Source of the DNA: Favolaschia claudopus
Taxonomy: Eukaryota; Basidiomycota; Agaricomycetes; Agaricales; Mycenaceae
DNA length: 64,000 nt
NCBI GenBank assembly: GCA_037176885.1
Contig: JAWWNJ010000002.1
Location: forward strand, 2,728,001-2,792,000
Reading direction: 5' to 3'
Positions 1 to 11,858 of the stretch are shown here, piece by piece. Both the position numbers and the translations under genes were made by a program. The notes beneath the pieces are model-generated. The model was not told where the DNA came from. It saw only the letters and a program-made list of their open reading frames with translations, and made no database searches. How positions within the stretch are numbered: the stretch's first letter is position 1; each line of letters starts with the position of its first letter.

Positions 1-3000
1 GATGTCGAAGCCGTCGCCTCACAGTCTTCCCGCGAACTATCTCGCCTCATAGACCAGATCAGCGGCAGCTTGGAGCTCTCACCTGAATACGAGAAGGCAA
101 AGGAAGCTCAGGATCGCGCGACTGAGAATGCCACTTTCAATTTCACCAAACGGCGCGGTATTGCGGGCGAGATCAAGCAGTATAAGGAGCAAAAGGGCGA
201 GGCGGACCGTTTCGATGCCCTGTGCCAGGAACGGGTACGCTTATTGATTTCAAACCCACTGATTCTCGCTGAATTTATTCCCCCAGGACCAACGCATCCT
301 CCACCGCATTCTCTTCAAGCTCTTCCATCTTGAGGAGGCAATCGAAGTAAACGCGCGTGAAATCCAGACGCAAAACAAGGCGCTCAAGGGTCTGCGTGCC
401 GAACAGCGCACGCATGATCAGGCGCTAGAAGCCGCGCGGGCAGAGCAGGCCAAGGCGCGCTCAAGCGTCATGCAGATGGAAAAGAAGATCAAGAAAGCGG
501 AGAAAGTGCTCGACGGCAAGCGACCTGACCTCGTCACCGCCGAAGCGCACATCGCGCATTCGAAGCGTAAGGTCGACAATGCGACCAAGGCCAAGGCCGA
601 GCTCGAGAGACAGCAGGCGACGCAGCAGACCAAGGTGAACAACTTGCAGAAGGAGCTGGCGAGTGTGAAGAAGGCTGCGGATGCAGCGCAAGGTGTGTGG
701 TAGTTTGTTTCGTCATTTCTACAACTCAAGAATTCACAGAGGCTCAGCGGAAGGCTTCGCAGCATAACATGGCGCTAGGCGAAGAAAGTCTGAATGAGTA
801 CCGGAAGTTGAAAGCTGCTGCCAGCGTTCTCGCTGTGGACGAGCGCCAGTCTCTCGAGACGCTCAGCCGTGAACACAAGACAGTGGCACGGACGCTTGGA
901 CAACTCACGGAGAGGCAGGCAGGGTTGGAGGAGACACGTACTACGCGATCTGCAGACCTAGAGGTGCAGACGGAACGTAAGAAAGAGGTGGGTAGTGGTT
1001 TCCGTCAGTCTTTGATTTCCTTAGTCTTCGACAGCTGGAACAAAAAATCAGTGGACTGCATGCCGATCTCGCGAAAACCCGGCAAGAACTAGATAATCAG
1101 CAGTCTGAGCGTACCAAGATCAAGTGAGTTCCCGTCATGCTCAGATGTTCTCTGTCTGACACAGAGGACAGGCAACTCGAGGCGCAAGCAAACGAGCAGC
1201 TGCAAAACGTCCTCAACCAACTCTACGAGGCTGGTGTTGACAAGCACGAGTCGGAACGTGAAACGAAGCTCAAAGAGACACTGGCCAACTTGCAGCGATT
1301 GTTCCCTGGTATGTGTCGTTACTCCTCTTCCTTCGAGATCAAAACTAAACGATCATCATAGGTGTGCGAGGGCGAGTAGTCGATCTGTGCAAACCCGCAC
1401 AACGGAAATACGAGACGGCTGTATCCGTAGTACTCGGGTGGAACATTGACGCCATAGTAGTTGACACGGAGAAAATCGCGATAGACTGCATCGAGGTGAG
1501 TCGGTCTCATTCAACTTGTTTTTTTCTTCTTGCCTAAACATTAACATAGTATATGCGAAACCAACGCGTCGGCCAAGCGACATTCATTCCTCTTGACACG
1601 ATCCAAGCGAAGCCTATCAACGACAAGTTTCGGTCGTTCGCTAAGGGTGCGCGGCTCGCGGTCGACGTTATACAGTATGAGCCAGCGGTCGAACGTGCAA
1701 TGCACCATGCGTGTGGGAATGCGCTCGTTTGTGACACGATGGAGGTGGCGCGGTATGTTTGTTATGAGAAGGGGCAGGAGGTCAAAGGTGCCGTTTCTTC
1801 TTCGACTCTCGCAGAGTTTACTGAGATGTATTGGCAGCCGTTACGCTTGAAGGCACAATTATCCACAAGAGCGGGCTTATCACCGGTGGGAAGAGTACAC
1901 ATAACACCGGGAAGAAGTGGGACGAGAGGGACGTGCAAGGTGCGCATGCAAGCTAAAGCCAGCGCTCTATTGATCAAAAACGTCGCGACAGGGCTGCTGA
2001 AGAGGAAAGATACATTGACGACGCAGCTGCGGGATCTGCAGAAACAGAAGTCGCGAGGACAGACGGACGATAATCTTATAACAGACATTGGTCGGATCGA
2101 GTCTGCAACTACGCTGGCCAAGGACGATCTTGTAGGCATCTCCGTGTCTTGCGTGGGGCCTTATTCAGTGTTTTCGTTCAGAATGCGGTCAACCTACGGC
2201 TGACGGGTATACGCGACGAATTGAAGCACCTTGACAAGGAATTGAAGAAGAACGCGCCGGAGCTCAAGAAGGTGTGAACCGCCTATTCATTCGTTTCCGC
2301 TCGTGGCGCTATCGCTTACTGCCAACACCCTCCTTAGGCTCAAACAACTCATGACTCGCTTCAAAAGCAAATCACCGAGCTGTCAGAGGTCATCAACAAT
2401 GCGGAGGACTCTACTTTCGCTGCATTCTGCCGGAAGATCAAAGTTACTGATATTCGGGAGTACGAGGAGCGCCAGCTCAAGGTTGCGCAAGAGGAGAGCG
2501 AGGCTCGGTTGCGGTTTGACAACCAGATTGCGCGGCTCACACATCAGTGAGTTCTCCATTGTGTATATGCCTTGTAACAGGCGTACTGAGTGCCACGAAG
2601 GTCCGACTTTGAGAGCGATACACTCAAGACCAGCGTCGAACGCATGGCGAACTTGGACAAGACGATTAGTGCTGAGCAGGCTAACCTTGAGAAGTTGGAA
2701 GAGAAGAAGACGGCTGCGCAGGACGATATCTCGGAGTCTGAGAACGCGATCGGTGTTTTGCGGGAGGATCTGTCGGGTTTGCAGGAGACGCTGGACGAGA
2801 AGACGAAGACTGTCGAGCAGGTCAAGAAGACGACGAGCAAAGCATCGAAAGTCCTTGACCAAGCGCTGAAAGAGATTGCGTCGAAGGTTGTTTCATTCCT
2901 TGTCTCCCCGTGCTCCCTGTTGATTCGCATCGCTTCAGAACGACGAGATTGAGAAATCTGCCCTCGAGCGTTCTTCAATATATCGTAAATGTCGCTTAGA

Positions 3001-4229
3001 GGAGATCAAGTTGCCTCTCCTCCAGGGAAATTTGAAGAATGTTCCCATGGAAGAGGTATGTGTTCGTCTCCGTTGAGGCTGTTTGATGCTGACGATACTG
3101 TGCAGAACCTCCGAGAGGAGGTAGCCATGGACGTCGATGAAGACGAGGACGGCACTCAACAACCTCGCCGAGTTCAGGATTATGGGATTGAAGTCGATTT
3201 CGAGGCGTTAGATGACGATGATCGTGAAGTGGGTTCATACTGTAGCCTCCACTTCGTCCTCTTACCCTTTACTTTAGGATAGCTCGGCCGAAGCGGTTGC
3301 TGAGTTGGACAAGGAAATCACGAAGCTCAATTCGGAGATTGAACGCATGGCGCCAAATTTGAAGGCGATAGATCGGTATGGGTTTAGGTTGACCATTTTG
3401 TTCGCCGCTTAATCTTTTCCAGCCTTGAAGATGTCGAGGCGAAGTTAGCCGATACAGAAAAAGAGGCCGAAAAGGCTCGTCAAGATTCGAAGAGTGCCCG
3501 AGACACTTTCAACGATATCAAACGACGGCGGCGAGTTTTTCTGAGAACGGGAGGACATGGATTCCTTGCTCATACTCTACGCAGATGTGAACTGTTCAAC
3601 AAAGCATACAATCACATTTCGGATCGCATCGACCATGTATACAAAGATCTAACCAAGGGCAAGATGTCGCCAATGGGTGGAGTAGCGTACCTCAGTTTGG
3701 AAGATAACGAGGTTTGTGCTCTCAAGTGGTATGCGATGTCGTCGTACTCATCGTTGGCATCAGGAACCGTATCTGGGTGGTATCAAATACCACGCTATGC
3801 CACCGATGAAACGATTCCGCGACATGGAGCAGCTATCAGGCGGCGAAAAAACAGTGGCAGCGTTGGCGCTGTTGTTTGCCATTCACAGGCATGTAGAATG
3901 ATTCTCGCGTCCTGTGCGTTTGACTGACCTCAACGATAGCTATCAGCCTGCTCCGTTCTTCGTCTTGGATGAAGTCGACGCGGCGCTTGACAACACCAAT
4001 GTCGCCAAGATTGCGAATTACATATCAAGCCAGGCGTCAGACGCCTTCCAATTCATCGTTATCAGTCTGAAAGGTTCTCTCTACGAGCGAGGAAACTCGC
4101 TGGTTGGGATATATCGCGACCAGGATGTTAACAGTTCACGGACGCTGACTTTGGATGTGCGTGGATCTTGGCAAAATTGGTATTCTGTGGCTAACGACCT
4201 TTGGTTTGCAGCTGACGCAATACGACTAA
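1..4229 (+). CDS. SMC1: Cohesin subunit SMC1, 5'-truncated by the window edge
   Basis: This is the C-terminal part of the SMC1 ATPase of the cohesin ring, which holds sister chromatids together in the nucleus. The frame is open from base 1. It begins in the N-terminal coiled coil, passes the SMC hinge (about 1360-1960, with [19 protein letters not shown] and later SGLITGGK) and a second coiled coil. It ends in the C-terminal ATPase lobe: signature [18 protein letters not shown] near 3834-3888 and Walker B/D-loop [15 protein letters not shown] near 3957-4002. The last residues are LTQYD and the stop is at 4227-4229. There are about a dozen short introns. One (3535-3584) splits an Arg codon in front of [16 protein letters not shown]. 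Another (3889-3939) appears to use a GC donor. The gene converges on the acyltransferase gene downstream. Only the N-terminal ATPase lobe is missing, because the window starts inside the gene. Confidence 0.95.
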
Positions 4230-4574
4230 CCGTTATGATTTTGCTGTGCTTACCCGCTCGCTGCTGTCGCTCACTTGAGTTCTGTTGTTGTAATAAGTAA
4301 CTGATATCCTGTAATATCCCGCTGTAGATTATACTGGGGCTCGAGTATTATTGTACACTATGCTACATCTCATTCTGGATACCCAAGAACCGAATAACAA
4401 ATTTCCTTGCTGCTGCAAGGTAGTTATAAGCTTGTGGTCTTTGCGCGTTGGAACCTCCATGAAAGCTTCAGAACTACCTGAGGCGGCTGTGAAGCGAGAA
4501 TGTTCGCTGAATGCGTTGGGAAAGGGACAAATCGGGGACCTTTGCAAAGATAGGGGCATATACATAATATAGAG

Positions 4575-4607
4575 CCAAACAAACGATATCGACCGAATTA
4601 GGAAGGA
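4575..4607 (-). repeat. 33-nt dispersed repeat, copy 1 (inverted)
   Basis: The minus strand carries the motif with core CCTAATTCGGTCGATATCGG, with one mismatch in the core. Copies 2 and 3 lie on the plus strand at 7667-7700 and 10007-10039, upstream of the kinase-like pair. Confidence 0.75.
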
Positions 4608-4647
4608 ACTCAGAGCTGTCAATTTCGTGCGTCTGGTATTGCTGACA

Positions 4648-4671
4648 GGGAAGGAAGGAAGGAAGGAAGGA
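4648..4671. repeat. (GGAA)n microsatellite
   Basis: Five to six uninterrupted GGAA units lie in the 3' intergenic region between SMC1 and the acyltransferase gene. Confidence 0.85.
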
Positions 4672-4901
4672 TGTATCACTGCCAACATTGGACGCAGATT
4701 AAATTGCTGCTTGAATTTCAATGAATTCTATCACAAACTTGAATGTCAATACGATTGAGCAACAATATCGTCCATGTCGCGCTATATACCTTGAAGACAT
4801 ACCAATCAATATTGTCAGCAATTAAGTACCACTGGCTAGTATCTATCGCACCCCTAATCCATTAAGTGAGATAAAGAAGAGAGTCTACGGCCCAGCTACA
4901 G

Positions 4902-6125
4902 CTATGTCGGTCGGCCAACAAGAATCATGCCTTCATCATCCTCTTCCGTCTCCGCTCCATTCTCACTTCCACTTACACCCTCAAAGCTAGAACTCGTCAA
5001 CGACTCCTTGCTCATCGAAACAGAGAGGTCGGTCTGCACGGGGGCGGGAGGCTTGGGTTCGAAAACGGTATCTTCGGGCATTGCTGTCGTGTGGTCGTCT
5101 ACGACGTCCGATACCACGGCTGCTACTGAGGAGAGCGAGGCGGGGTCTGGGGGAGTAGGTGTTGTGGTTGGGGGTGGTACGGGCGCTTTGATTGTGTTTG
5201 GGGAGATGTCGATTAGGGCGGCGAGCATTTGGTCGCGGACGAGAGTTATGAGGGCGGGGACGTTCTCAGCCGTCATGCCAGTCGTGGGTACGGGTGGGAG
5301 CACTAGAGATACGCGTCGTAAGAATTTCAGAAGAACAAATACGAAGAAAGAAACACACCTTTGACGCGAACAACCCCAGGCTCAAAGGTGTTTTTGTGGT
5401 AGAGGTGCCAGTAGTTCTCGATGACAATGGGGATGATGGGGAGACCTGATTGAACCGCGAGGTGAAAGCCACCTTTCTTGAACGGTAGGAGATCAGGAGC
5501 CGGGCTGTTATGGCGTGTGCCCTCTGGGAACATCCATAATGATACTCGCAGGGTGCGCATCACGTTCACAGCGGCGTCGAGAGAGCGTTTTGCCCGCGCC
5601 GAGTTTCCTCGATCGATGAATATGGCGCCGGACATGAGCATGAAGGGGCCGAGAGGCGTGAATTGTAGAGACTTTTTCGACATGATGGAGGTTCGTTGGG
5701 GCATAATTCTAAGCGCGACGACACTCGTTTAACAACGATACGCATGAAATTACATTTATATTGACGTACCGCGCCAGAGGGAGGATATCGATCATGCTTT
5801 GGTGGTTGCACATGAGAACGGCTGGCCTCCCGCCGCCGTCATTCGCGTCGCGCAGCCATTCCTCGCCCTCGACTTCGATACGCCAACCTATCAACGTGCC
5901 GGCGATGGTATGGAACGTACGCGCCACCACGTAGTTCACGTCGAACCGGCGATTCGCGAGGGTGAGCCCGGCAGCGAGGAATGCGCTGATCGTCGCGACA
6001 AAGCCGAGAGCACCGACATATATTGCGTTGCGAGTGTAATAGCGGCCGTGGGGTGAGTATTGGAGGGCGATGAATGGAAGGGACGCGTATGCGACGGGTT
6101 TGAGTAGATTGAACAGAGTAGCCAT
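4902..6125 (-). CDS. SLC1: 1-acyl-sn-glycerol-3-phosphate acyltransferase (LPA acyltransferase)
   Basis: Predicted to acylate lysophosphatidic acid at sn-2 to make phosphatidic acid, at the ER or lipid droplets. Three exons (5770-6125, 5359-5708, 4902-5302) splice in frame to 368 residues. Hydrophobic segments near residues 10-22 and 36-56 look like membrane anchors. The PlsC motifs are present: NHQSMID at 107-113 (the catalytic His-x4-Asp) and FPEGTR at 178-183, with IVIENYWHLY downstream. The splice rebuilds LARIMPQRTSIMSKKSL, which fits the family. The last 75 or so residues are a Pro/Ser- and acid-rich tail beyond the catalytic core, making it longer than yeast Slc1. The start is the first ATG of the conserved frame. 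The gene symbol rests on family similarity. Confidence 0.92.
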
Positions 6126-6519
6126 TCAGGATGAAGTCCTGAAGCGGGACTCGGTGCGGGAGGTAAGTAGTGAAGAGAAAAGCCGGGATTGATCTGATTA
6201 GGAAATTTCTGGGCGCTCGACGGCAACGGCCGCTTGGACTCTTACCTCCACCTCGAATTCCTAGTCAAGCTGTCTTGCACTTACCTGGGCTCAAAGGGCT
6301 AGCTCTGTACACCTGGCTACTGGAAATTCGCTGAGATTCTGTTATTTTCTCATTTTGGTCGGCGCTCTGAGGCTGCGGACAACGACGGAACCGGGCAGGC
6401 TGCATGTGGCTCCACGTGGCTGGCGAGACCTCAATGACAAAAAATTGGTTGTAGTTCAAGAAAATCGTAAACAATATATACAGGGCGAGCAGGTGTTTCT
6501 AGGTGCAATGTTGTCGATA
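6126..6519. other. Intergenic region upstream of the acyltransferase gene
   Basis: This is the 5' flank of the minus-strand acyltransferase gene. No coding or RNA feature was recognised. Confidence 0.5.
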
Positions 6520-7140
6520 TCTCAATCAGCCTCTCCCTCTACCACCTCGCCTTTAACCACCTCGACCTCGAGCCCCACCTTGATTTGCAGCATTAGCTGG
6601 TTCGCTTGCTTGAGCTGCTTTCGTCACACTCCGAGCGACACGACCGCGTGCCTTCGCTTCAGCAGCATGTCGTCTGGTAGTCGACCTCAGAGTCCTGGGA
6701 GAGTATTGACTCCTCGTTACGCTCTGGCTCGAAGTTTGGTCTGGCTGAGCATCACTGGGGGAGAATTAGTAAATCCTCTTACTGGACAATCTTGGGTGTC
6801 GCTGTCGAGGAGTACTTCGGGGTGCTGAAGCAGCAATTCCTCGACAGATCTGTCCTCCTCCACATCCTCAGCTGGATGCAACGCCTCTGGTGTGCTCTCA
6901 GCGTGATCGTAATACGCGACTCCGACTGTTCCTTCCCTCACGTTCGCGACGCTCTCTGCCTTGGATGGCAGCTCTACGCCTACCCGCTCGATGTCGCGCC
7001 AATATACAGGGACGAGATTCCCCTGCTCGTCCATGTCCTTGTGCAATTAACGAAGGAATTCGTCGCTGTATTCGCTCTCGATAGCAATGCGCATCAAGTT
7101 AAACATCGCGTATACACCCGAATTCATGTGGCTTGACTCG
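6520..7140 (-). pseudogene. Decayed minus-strand coding remnant of unknown origin
   Basis: The minus strand carries protein-like sequence broken into pieces. From about 7126 it reads MNSGVYAMFNLMRIAIESEY and runs to DEFLR, then meets an in-frame TAA. The same frame resumes with DEQGNLVPVYWRDIERVGVE and runs to about 6717. A further stretch in another frame (about 6540-6700) is Arg/Gly-rich and ends QGGARGRGG. A GT-AG intron does not cleanly remove the stop. The basic RGG-type end could belong to a retroelement Gag or an RNA-binding protein, but no catalytic motif is visible. I do not recognise the family. An intact gene with unusual introns is possible but less likely. Confidence 0.35.
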
Positions 7141-7992
7141 GCAGATTCTTCTGAATCTACGAGTCGAGTGGAATGAGACCGGGACAGGTATAACCGTTTG
7201 GGGTTTCACGAATCTCGGTCACCTGACCACAAGCCCAAATTTTATTTGTTTCGATTATTGTAGGCTCTCAGGCCTCAGGGTCTGACTAGAGAACCAGAGG
7301 GTCTCGAACAGGGTCGTGTTCTGAGTGGTCTCCCCCAAACGGGTCTCAAGACTGGTGTTGCTCTGGCGGCTTAGTGTCTCGACGTACTTTGATCTATAAA
7401 CTGACTGTGGGTTTTTAGCAGCTGGCTGCTCACAGTATCGCACGGACTTTTCTGCTCGCCGTCTTCTCTGTAACATACTTCCTCGATCTCTTCCATCATC
7501 TTTACTTCATATCCCACATTTTTCACTGTGTACAATATAAATAAGTATGTCTATTTCCTGTTAAGTAGCGCCAGGCATTTGAATCCCAATTGAGCCACGT
7601 TCTTTCGGGTCTTTATGGTTTGTCCAAAAATATTACGGGGTTCCCATCTGTTGCGTAGGGAATGTGCTCCTTCCTAATTCGGTCGATATCGGTTGTTTGG
7701 TTGTGCTTATCTCTCGTCTTGCTCCAAAATCCATTGTTGCACTTCAAGCAGCTGCTTCGCAGGTCTTCCTAGGTCTTCCATAGCACGGATACTAGCATTT
7801 TATTTCTAATACGAGGTCAACCATGAGCAGCAGGAGAGCGCTCGTCATTCCGTGGCCACTGGCATTGGCGCTGCGCACGTCTTTCGAAAATGAGCGTCCA
7901 CGACTCCACCCCCGATATGATAAAGTTTTGGCACCGCCACTGTGCCACTACCACTTGAACTATCTCAACTCCCTTTGCACTGTTGCGCTTCA
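7141..7992. other. Non-coding region upstream of the first kinase-like gene
   Basis: No gene was recognised. It holds copy 2 of the 33-nt repeat at 7667-7700. The segment 7258-7475 begins TGTTACAG and ends CTACA on the minus strand, loosely like an LTR, but no matching target duplication was seen. Confidence 0.45.
7667..7700 (+). repeat. 33-nt dispersed repeat, copy 2
   Basis: The core CCTAATTCGGTCGATATCGG is at 7673-7692. It lies about 300 bp upstream of the ATG of the first kinase-like paralogue. The second paralogue has a copy about 210 bp upstream. Confidence 0.8.
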
Positions 7993-9762
7993 ATGGAGTC
8001 GTCAGCTCAAAACAATCCAAGTTCTATGGCGGAATTCATGGAAGCACTTCGCAATTTCGTCTCGCGCAATCCACATGTAGCCGAAGGTCTGCACCGACAT
8101 CGTTTGGACTTTCGGAGGCAAGTGGCTTTCCTAGCTGATGAAGTAAAGTCGACGCCTGCGGACGTCGCTTCTTACGCGGCCGATGACCAGCGGCGTGAAT
8201 CTAACAACTCGGCGGGAGACTATTCCAGAGAAAAGAGAAACGATGAAGAGGATTCAGCGTACAACACCATAGAGCTTCCGAATTCCGATCAGGACCTTGG
8301 TGAAATCGGTGCACCACGATTGCCTGCACAATTGGACAGCCATTGCTCCGCTGTGCCACGCACAGTTTCGCCTCCTTCCAGCAGCACTGCGTTCCCGGCA
8401 GCGGAAAAGCCGGCGACTCCCACCTTGCGAATCCGTTTTGAAGGTTCTGGCGCTCGATACACCGCTCGAGCATTCAAACTTCCTCACCAACGTCACGATT
8501 TCGAGCCCATGCCTCTGGATGATAGTGTGCTACGCATCCCTAAGGATTCACTCTTTTTCAACGACCGTCATCGACATAGACGCGAGAAGGTCACACTCGA
8601 TAAGGCCAGCATGTGGGGCTCGGACAGCCTGCGTGTCGATCATGGCCTTCCCTTTGCGCGAGTAATCACGACTTCTCAGTTCCGATACTGCCTCCGATTC
8701 GTCTTCAATGCGGAAAAAGTCGTTTCTCGCAAACGCTCTAAACATTACGAAGCTCTCACCAGGCTTGGGAAGGATGCTGAACTATACTCGACTTCCCTTC
8801 ACGCACTTGCGCAAGAGGGCAGGTTTGTTCCGCTCCATTATGGAATGTGGATCATGAACACAGGCGCCTGGGCTGGTAAAGTGATTTTCAGCATTACCCA
8901 GTGGTGCGGTGTCTCTTGGAACGAACTCTCGCGCACAGATTTGGACACAGAAGCAAATCGGTAAGTACTGCGTTCAGCAGCACTTGGCATGTATCGGTCT
9001 CATGGAACGAGCAGCATTTTGGTGGGCCGAACCTTCGAAGATTTACACGACTGTGGAGTAGATTTCGGTGGCGTGAGTGGGGCATTTGTTTTTCGGCAGG
9101 TGATGCTCGACATCGAGGACCCAAATCTAACTCGCGACGACATTTTGAATGGCGGAGCGGCCTGCTATATCACCGGATATTCCGAAGCAATCATTGGGCA
9201 CAACTGCATGCGGAGGCTACCTATCTTGCCTTTAGGCTCCTATATCCCCTCGGAAGAAGTGGGGTGCCACGAGATCGCTCAGGTCCTTCTTCTCATCGGC
9301 TTCATGGACGACGACGACGACACAGATGACACGAACAAAAGTGCGCCGTTGTGTTTGCTCTCTTGCTATATCAACTAACGATACGTGTAATCAGGGGTCT
9401 CGCCTGCAGATGCCATCAAGTGGCACCAAGATTACAGCGCTCGCTTTCCCAAGATGCGCAATGGGACAGTCTTGATGGCCCAGCGTGCGAAGTTATTCCC
9501 GCGTGCTCTGCCTCTGTATGAAGGGGAAATCGAGACGTGGTTCGAAAGTGACGACGAGTATGCCCGGATCTTTGCTCGAAAGATATGGCATGAAGACCAG
9601 GATTCAGACCTCGCTCCCGAGAGCCCTGGTTCGGAGGTTTCTGGATCAGGCTCCGAAAAGAGCCCTGAACCGGAGAGCCCTGATCCGAGTGCTGTCCAAA
9701 CGGTCACTGACAAAATGAAGTATGTTTCATTTGAAGAGAATGGTGTTGCTTCGGCGGAATAA
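7993..9762 (+). CDS. Kinase-like-fold protein, paralogue A (probable pseudokinase)
   Basis: Three exons (7993-8960, 9015-9340, 9395-9762) join in frame to 553 residues. The ATG at 7993 was chosen because the open frame above it begins with GTG. After a variable, Ser/Pro-rich N-terminal third, the order of conserved patches recalls fungal protein-kinase-like proteins: an N-lobe strand-like RYCLRFVFN, an EAELY-like helix, VPLHYGMWIM, a hinge-like VIFSITQWCG, then ILVGRTFEDLHDCGVDFGGV. In true kinases that last place carries LH..G..H.D. The catalytic Asp and a DFG are not evident, so activity is doubtful. It is followed by near-identical architecture at 10251, indicating tandem duplication. The kinase relationship is inferred from pattern only; the gene model itself is well supported by the paralogue's identical splice phases. 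Confidence 0.8.
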
Positions 9763-10250
9763 CAGCTGTGCGTGACTCTGCCTACAACGTTTCTCTTTCT
9801 CACCCCTTCTCTCAGGCTTCTTTTTGTTTCTTTTTTATCCACTCGGCTTCTTCGTCGTCCTTGCTGTCAATCTGCTATCGCATACAATGTACTCCTAGAT
9901 ATGTATATATATCCGTTTTGTATGGTCTCGCTATACCGCCAGTGGTTGCCTTCTCCTGAGACTCAATCTTCCGTCGAAGTTTCTGCCATTGCGTCGACAA
10001 ACCGGCCTCCTTCCTAATTCGGTCGATATCGGTTGTTTGCTCGTATTTCCTTGTCAAATTTTCCAGCCGACTTCGCTCATCTTTCGTTGCGTGACCGAGG
10101 CTAGGCCTTTCTCGAGAAGCGACGCAATATCTCCATCGTATCAAAGTAAAAGATTGATCGTTCTACCACCATTGCTGCGTTCCCGACGCCGTCAACCACT
10201 TGTCCGATCCGTTGTGGACTTTCGCGAATCACGTTGAGCTCTGAGCTTCA
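9763..10250. other. Spacer between the kinase-like paralogues
   Basis: This holds the 3' flank of paralogue A, copy 3 of the 33-nt repeat (10007-10039) and the promoter region of paralogue B. No other gene was seen. Confidence 0.6.
10007..10039 (+). repeat. 33-nt dispersed repeat, copy 3
   Basis: Identical over 33 nt to the copy at 7667-7699. The core is at 10013-10032. Sequence on either side of the two copies shows no obvious further similarity. Confidence 0.8.
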
Positions 10251-11858
10251 ATGCATGCCTTAACCAGCGGCGATAGTCTCATGGAATTCATGGAAAGGAT
10301 CCGCAACTTCGTTTCGACCAATCCTCAAATAGGAGAGGGTCTGTGCCAACGGCGTTTGGACTTTAATGAGCAAGTCTGCTTCTTGGCTGATGAAGTGAAG
10401 GTAAATTCGGCTGCTGTCTGCGAGGGTAATAGAGAAACGGTTGAAATTAGCTCTGCGGCGAACAAAGACTTCAGCCACGACCAAGTCGATGATGAAGAAA
10501 GTGGGGCAAGTGCAGCCCCTGATAATTCACAATACGATGGCCAGTGCTCCTCCTCGCCACCAAGAACTGGGTCACCGTCTTCCGATCCAGCTGTGGATCC
10601 TCCGCCGCCAAAGACCTCTACGACAAAGAGTCCTTCTCTCAAAATCCATTTCGAAGGCTCCGGCACCCGCTACACCGCTCGAAGATGGAAAATTCCCAAC
10701 CACGACAATCCATTTGAATTAATGCCCCCGGACATCACCACACTACACATCCGCAAAGCCCATTCCCTTTTCCACAACAACCCTCACGAAGATGTGCGCC
10801 AGGAGGTTACGCTTGATGACGCCAAGCTATGGGGATCGGACAGCCGTTATGATGACGCTGGGGTTGTTTTTGCGCGAGCAATAACGTCGTCCCGGTCAAG
10901 ATTTTGTCTGCGATTCGTTTTCAATGTTGACAAATTCGCCGCGCGCAAACGCTCCCCAAACTACCGAGTCCTCGCGAGACTCATCAAGGACGCCAAATTC
11001 CATTCGGACTCCATGTTCGAACTCGCGCAGGCTGGGAAACTTGTCCCAAGGCACTATGGCATGTGGATCATGGATACTGGCGCCTGGGCCGGCAAGGTCA
11101 TCTTCAGTGTCACACAGTGGTGTGGTACGCCGTGGACGAACCTTGTTCATACGGCCATGGACACGGAGGAGAACCGGTACGTATCATTCCCTTTGAACCT
11201 GGCGATCCTTGTCTGAAATTCGACTAGTATTCTAGTTGGCCGGGCCTTCGAAGACTTGCACGACTGTGGGATTGACTTCGGTGGTGTAAGCGGGCGCGAC
11301 GTCTTTCGTCAAGTCGTGATCGACCTTGAAGACCCAAATCTCACACGCGAAGACCGTTTGAAAGGCCGAGCACCTTGTTATATCACTGGGTATTCTGAAG
11401 CAACGGGCAACCACAACTGCATGCGCAAGCTGCCTATTCTGCCTCTCGCGTCATTTTTGCCCCCAAGCCACGTCGGCTGTTACGAGATAGGCCAGGTTCT
11501 TCTCCTCATCGGGTTCATGAACGGCAAGGAGGGAGGTAAGCTGCTCTTTCCTTCTCGCTTGCTATCGACCTGAGACTGATGATCTACGCAAGGAGGAGTT
11601 TCGCCTTCGACTGCCATGCAGTGGCACAAAACGTACAGCGAGCTTCATCCCGATATGCATAACGGAAACGTTCTCATGGCTCAGCGAGCTAAATTATTCC
11701 CGAAAGCTTTGGGTCTATACGACGATGAACTTGAGATGTGGTTCGAAGACGACGGAGAATATGCCAAAATTCATATCGTTCAACGCGCACTGGGGTGGCA
11801 GTCGCCAGAGTCCGACCTCGCTGGATTTGTTTCCGAGGACCGTGATTCCGATTCATAG
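10251..11858 (+). CDS. Kinase-like-fold protein, paralogue B (probable pseudokinase)
   Basis: Three exons (10251-11176, 11228-11535, 11593-11858) give 499 residues from the ATG at 10251. It is clearly paralogous to 7993-9762, with both introns at the same positions and phases. Shared blocks include EFMERIRNFVS, LDFNEQVCFLADEVK, RYTARRWKIPN, FCLRFVFN, VPRHYGMWIMDTGAW and ILVGRAFEDLHDCGIDFGGV. The middle Ser/Pro-rich region and the acidic C-terminus have diverged, and B is 54 residues shorter. As in A, the kinase catalytic Asp and a DFG motif are not evident. Function unknown; a kinase-derived fold is my inference from motif order. Confidence 0.8.

Larger units (their letters stand above)
4230..4901. 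other. Intergenic region between convergent genes
   Basis: This holds the 3' flanks of SMC1 and the acyltransferase gene. No gene was recognised. It contains a GGAA microsatellite at 4648-4671 and the inverted copy of a 33-nt dispersed repeat at 4575-4607. Confidence 0.6.

Noticed and set aside
7258..7475. Possible solo LTR on the minus strand (TGTTACAG ... CTACA)
   Set aside because: Flanking five-base sequences do not match, there is no second copy in the window, and no primer-binding site could be confirmed.
7942..7992. Upstream extension of kinase-like paralogue A
   Set aside because: The open frame there begins at a GTG; the ATG at 7993 fits the paralogue's start much better.
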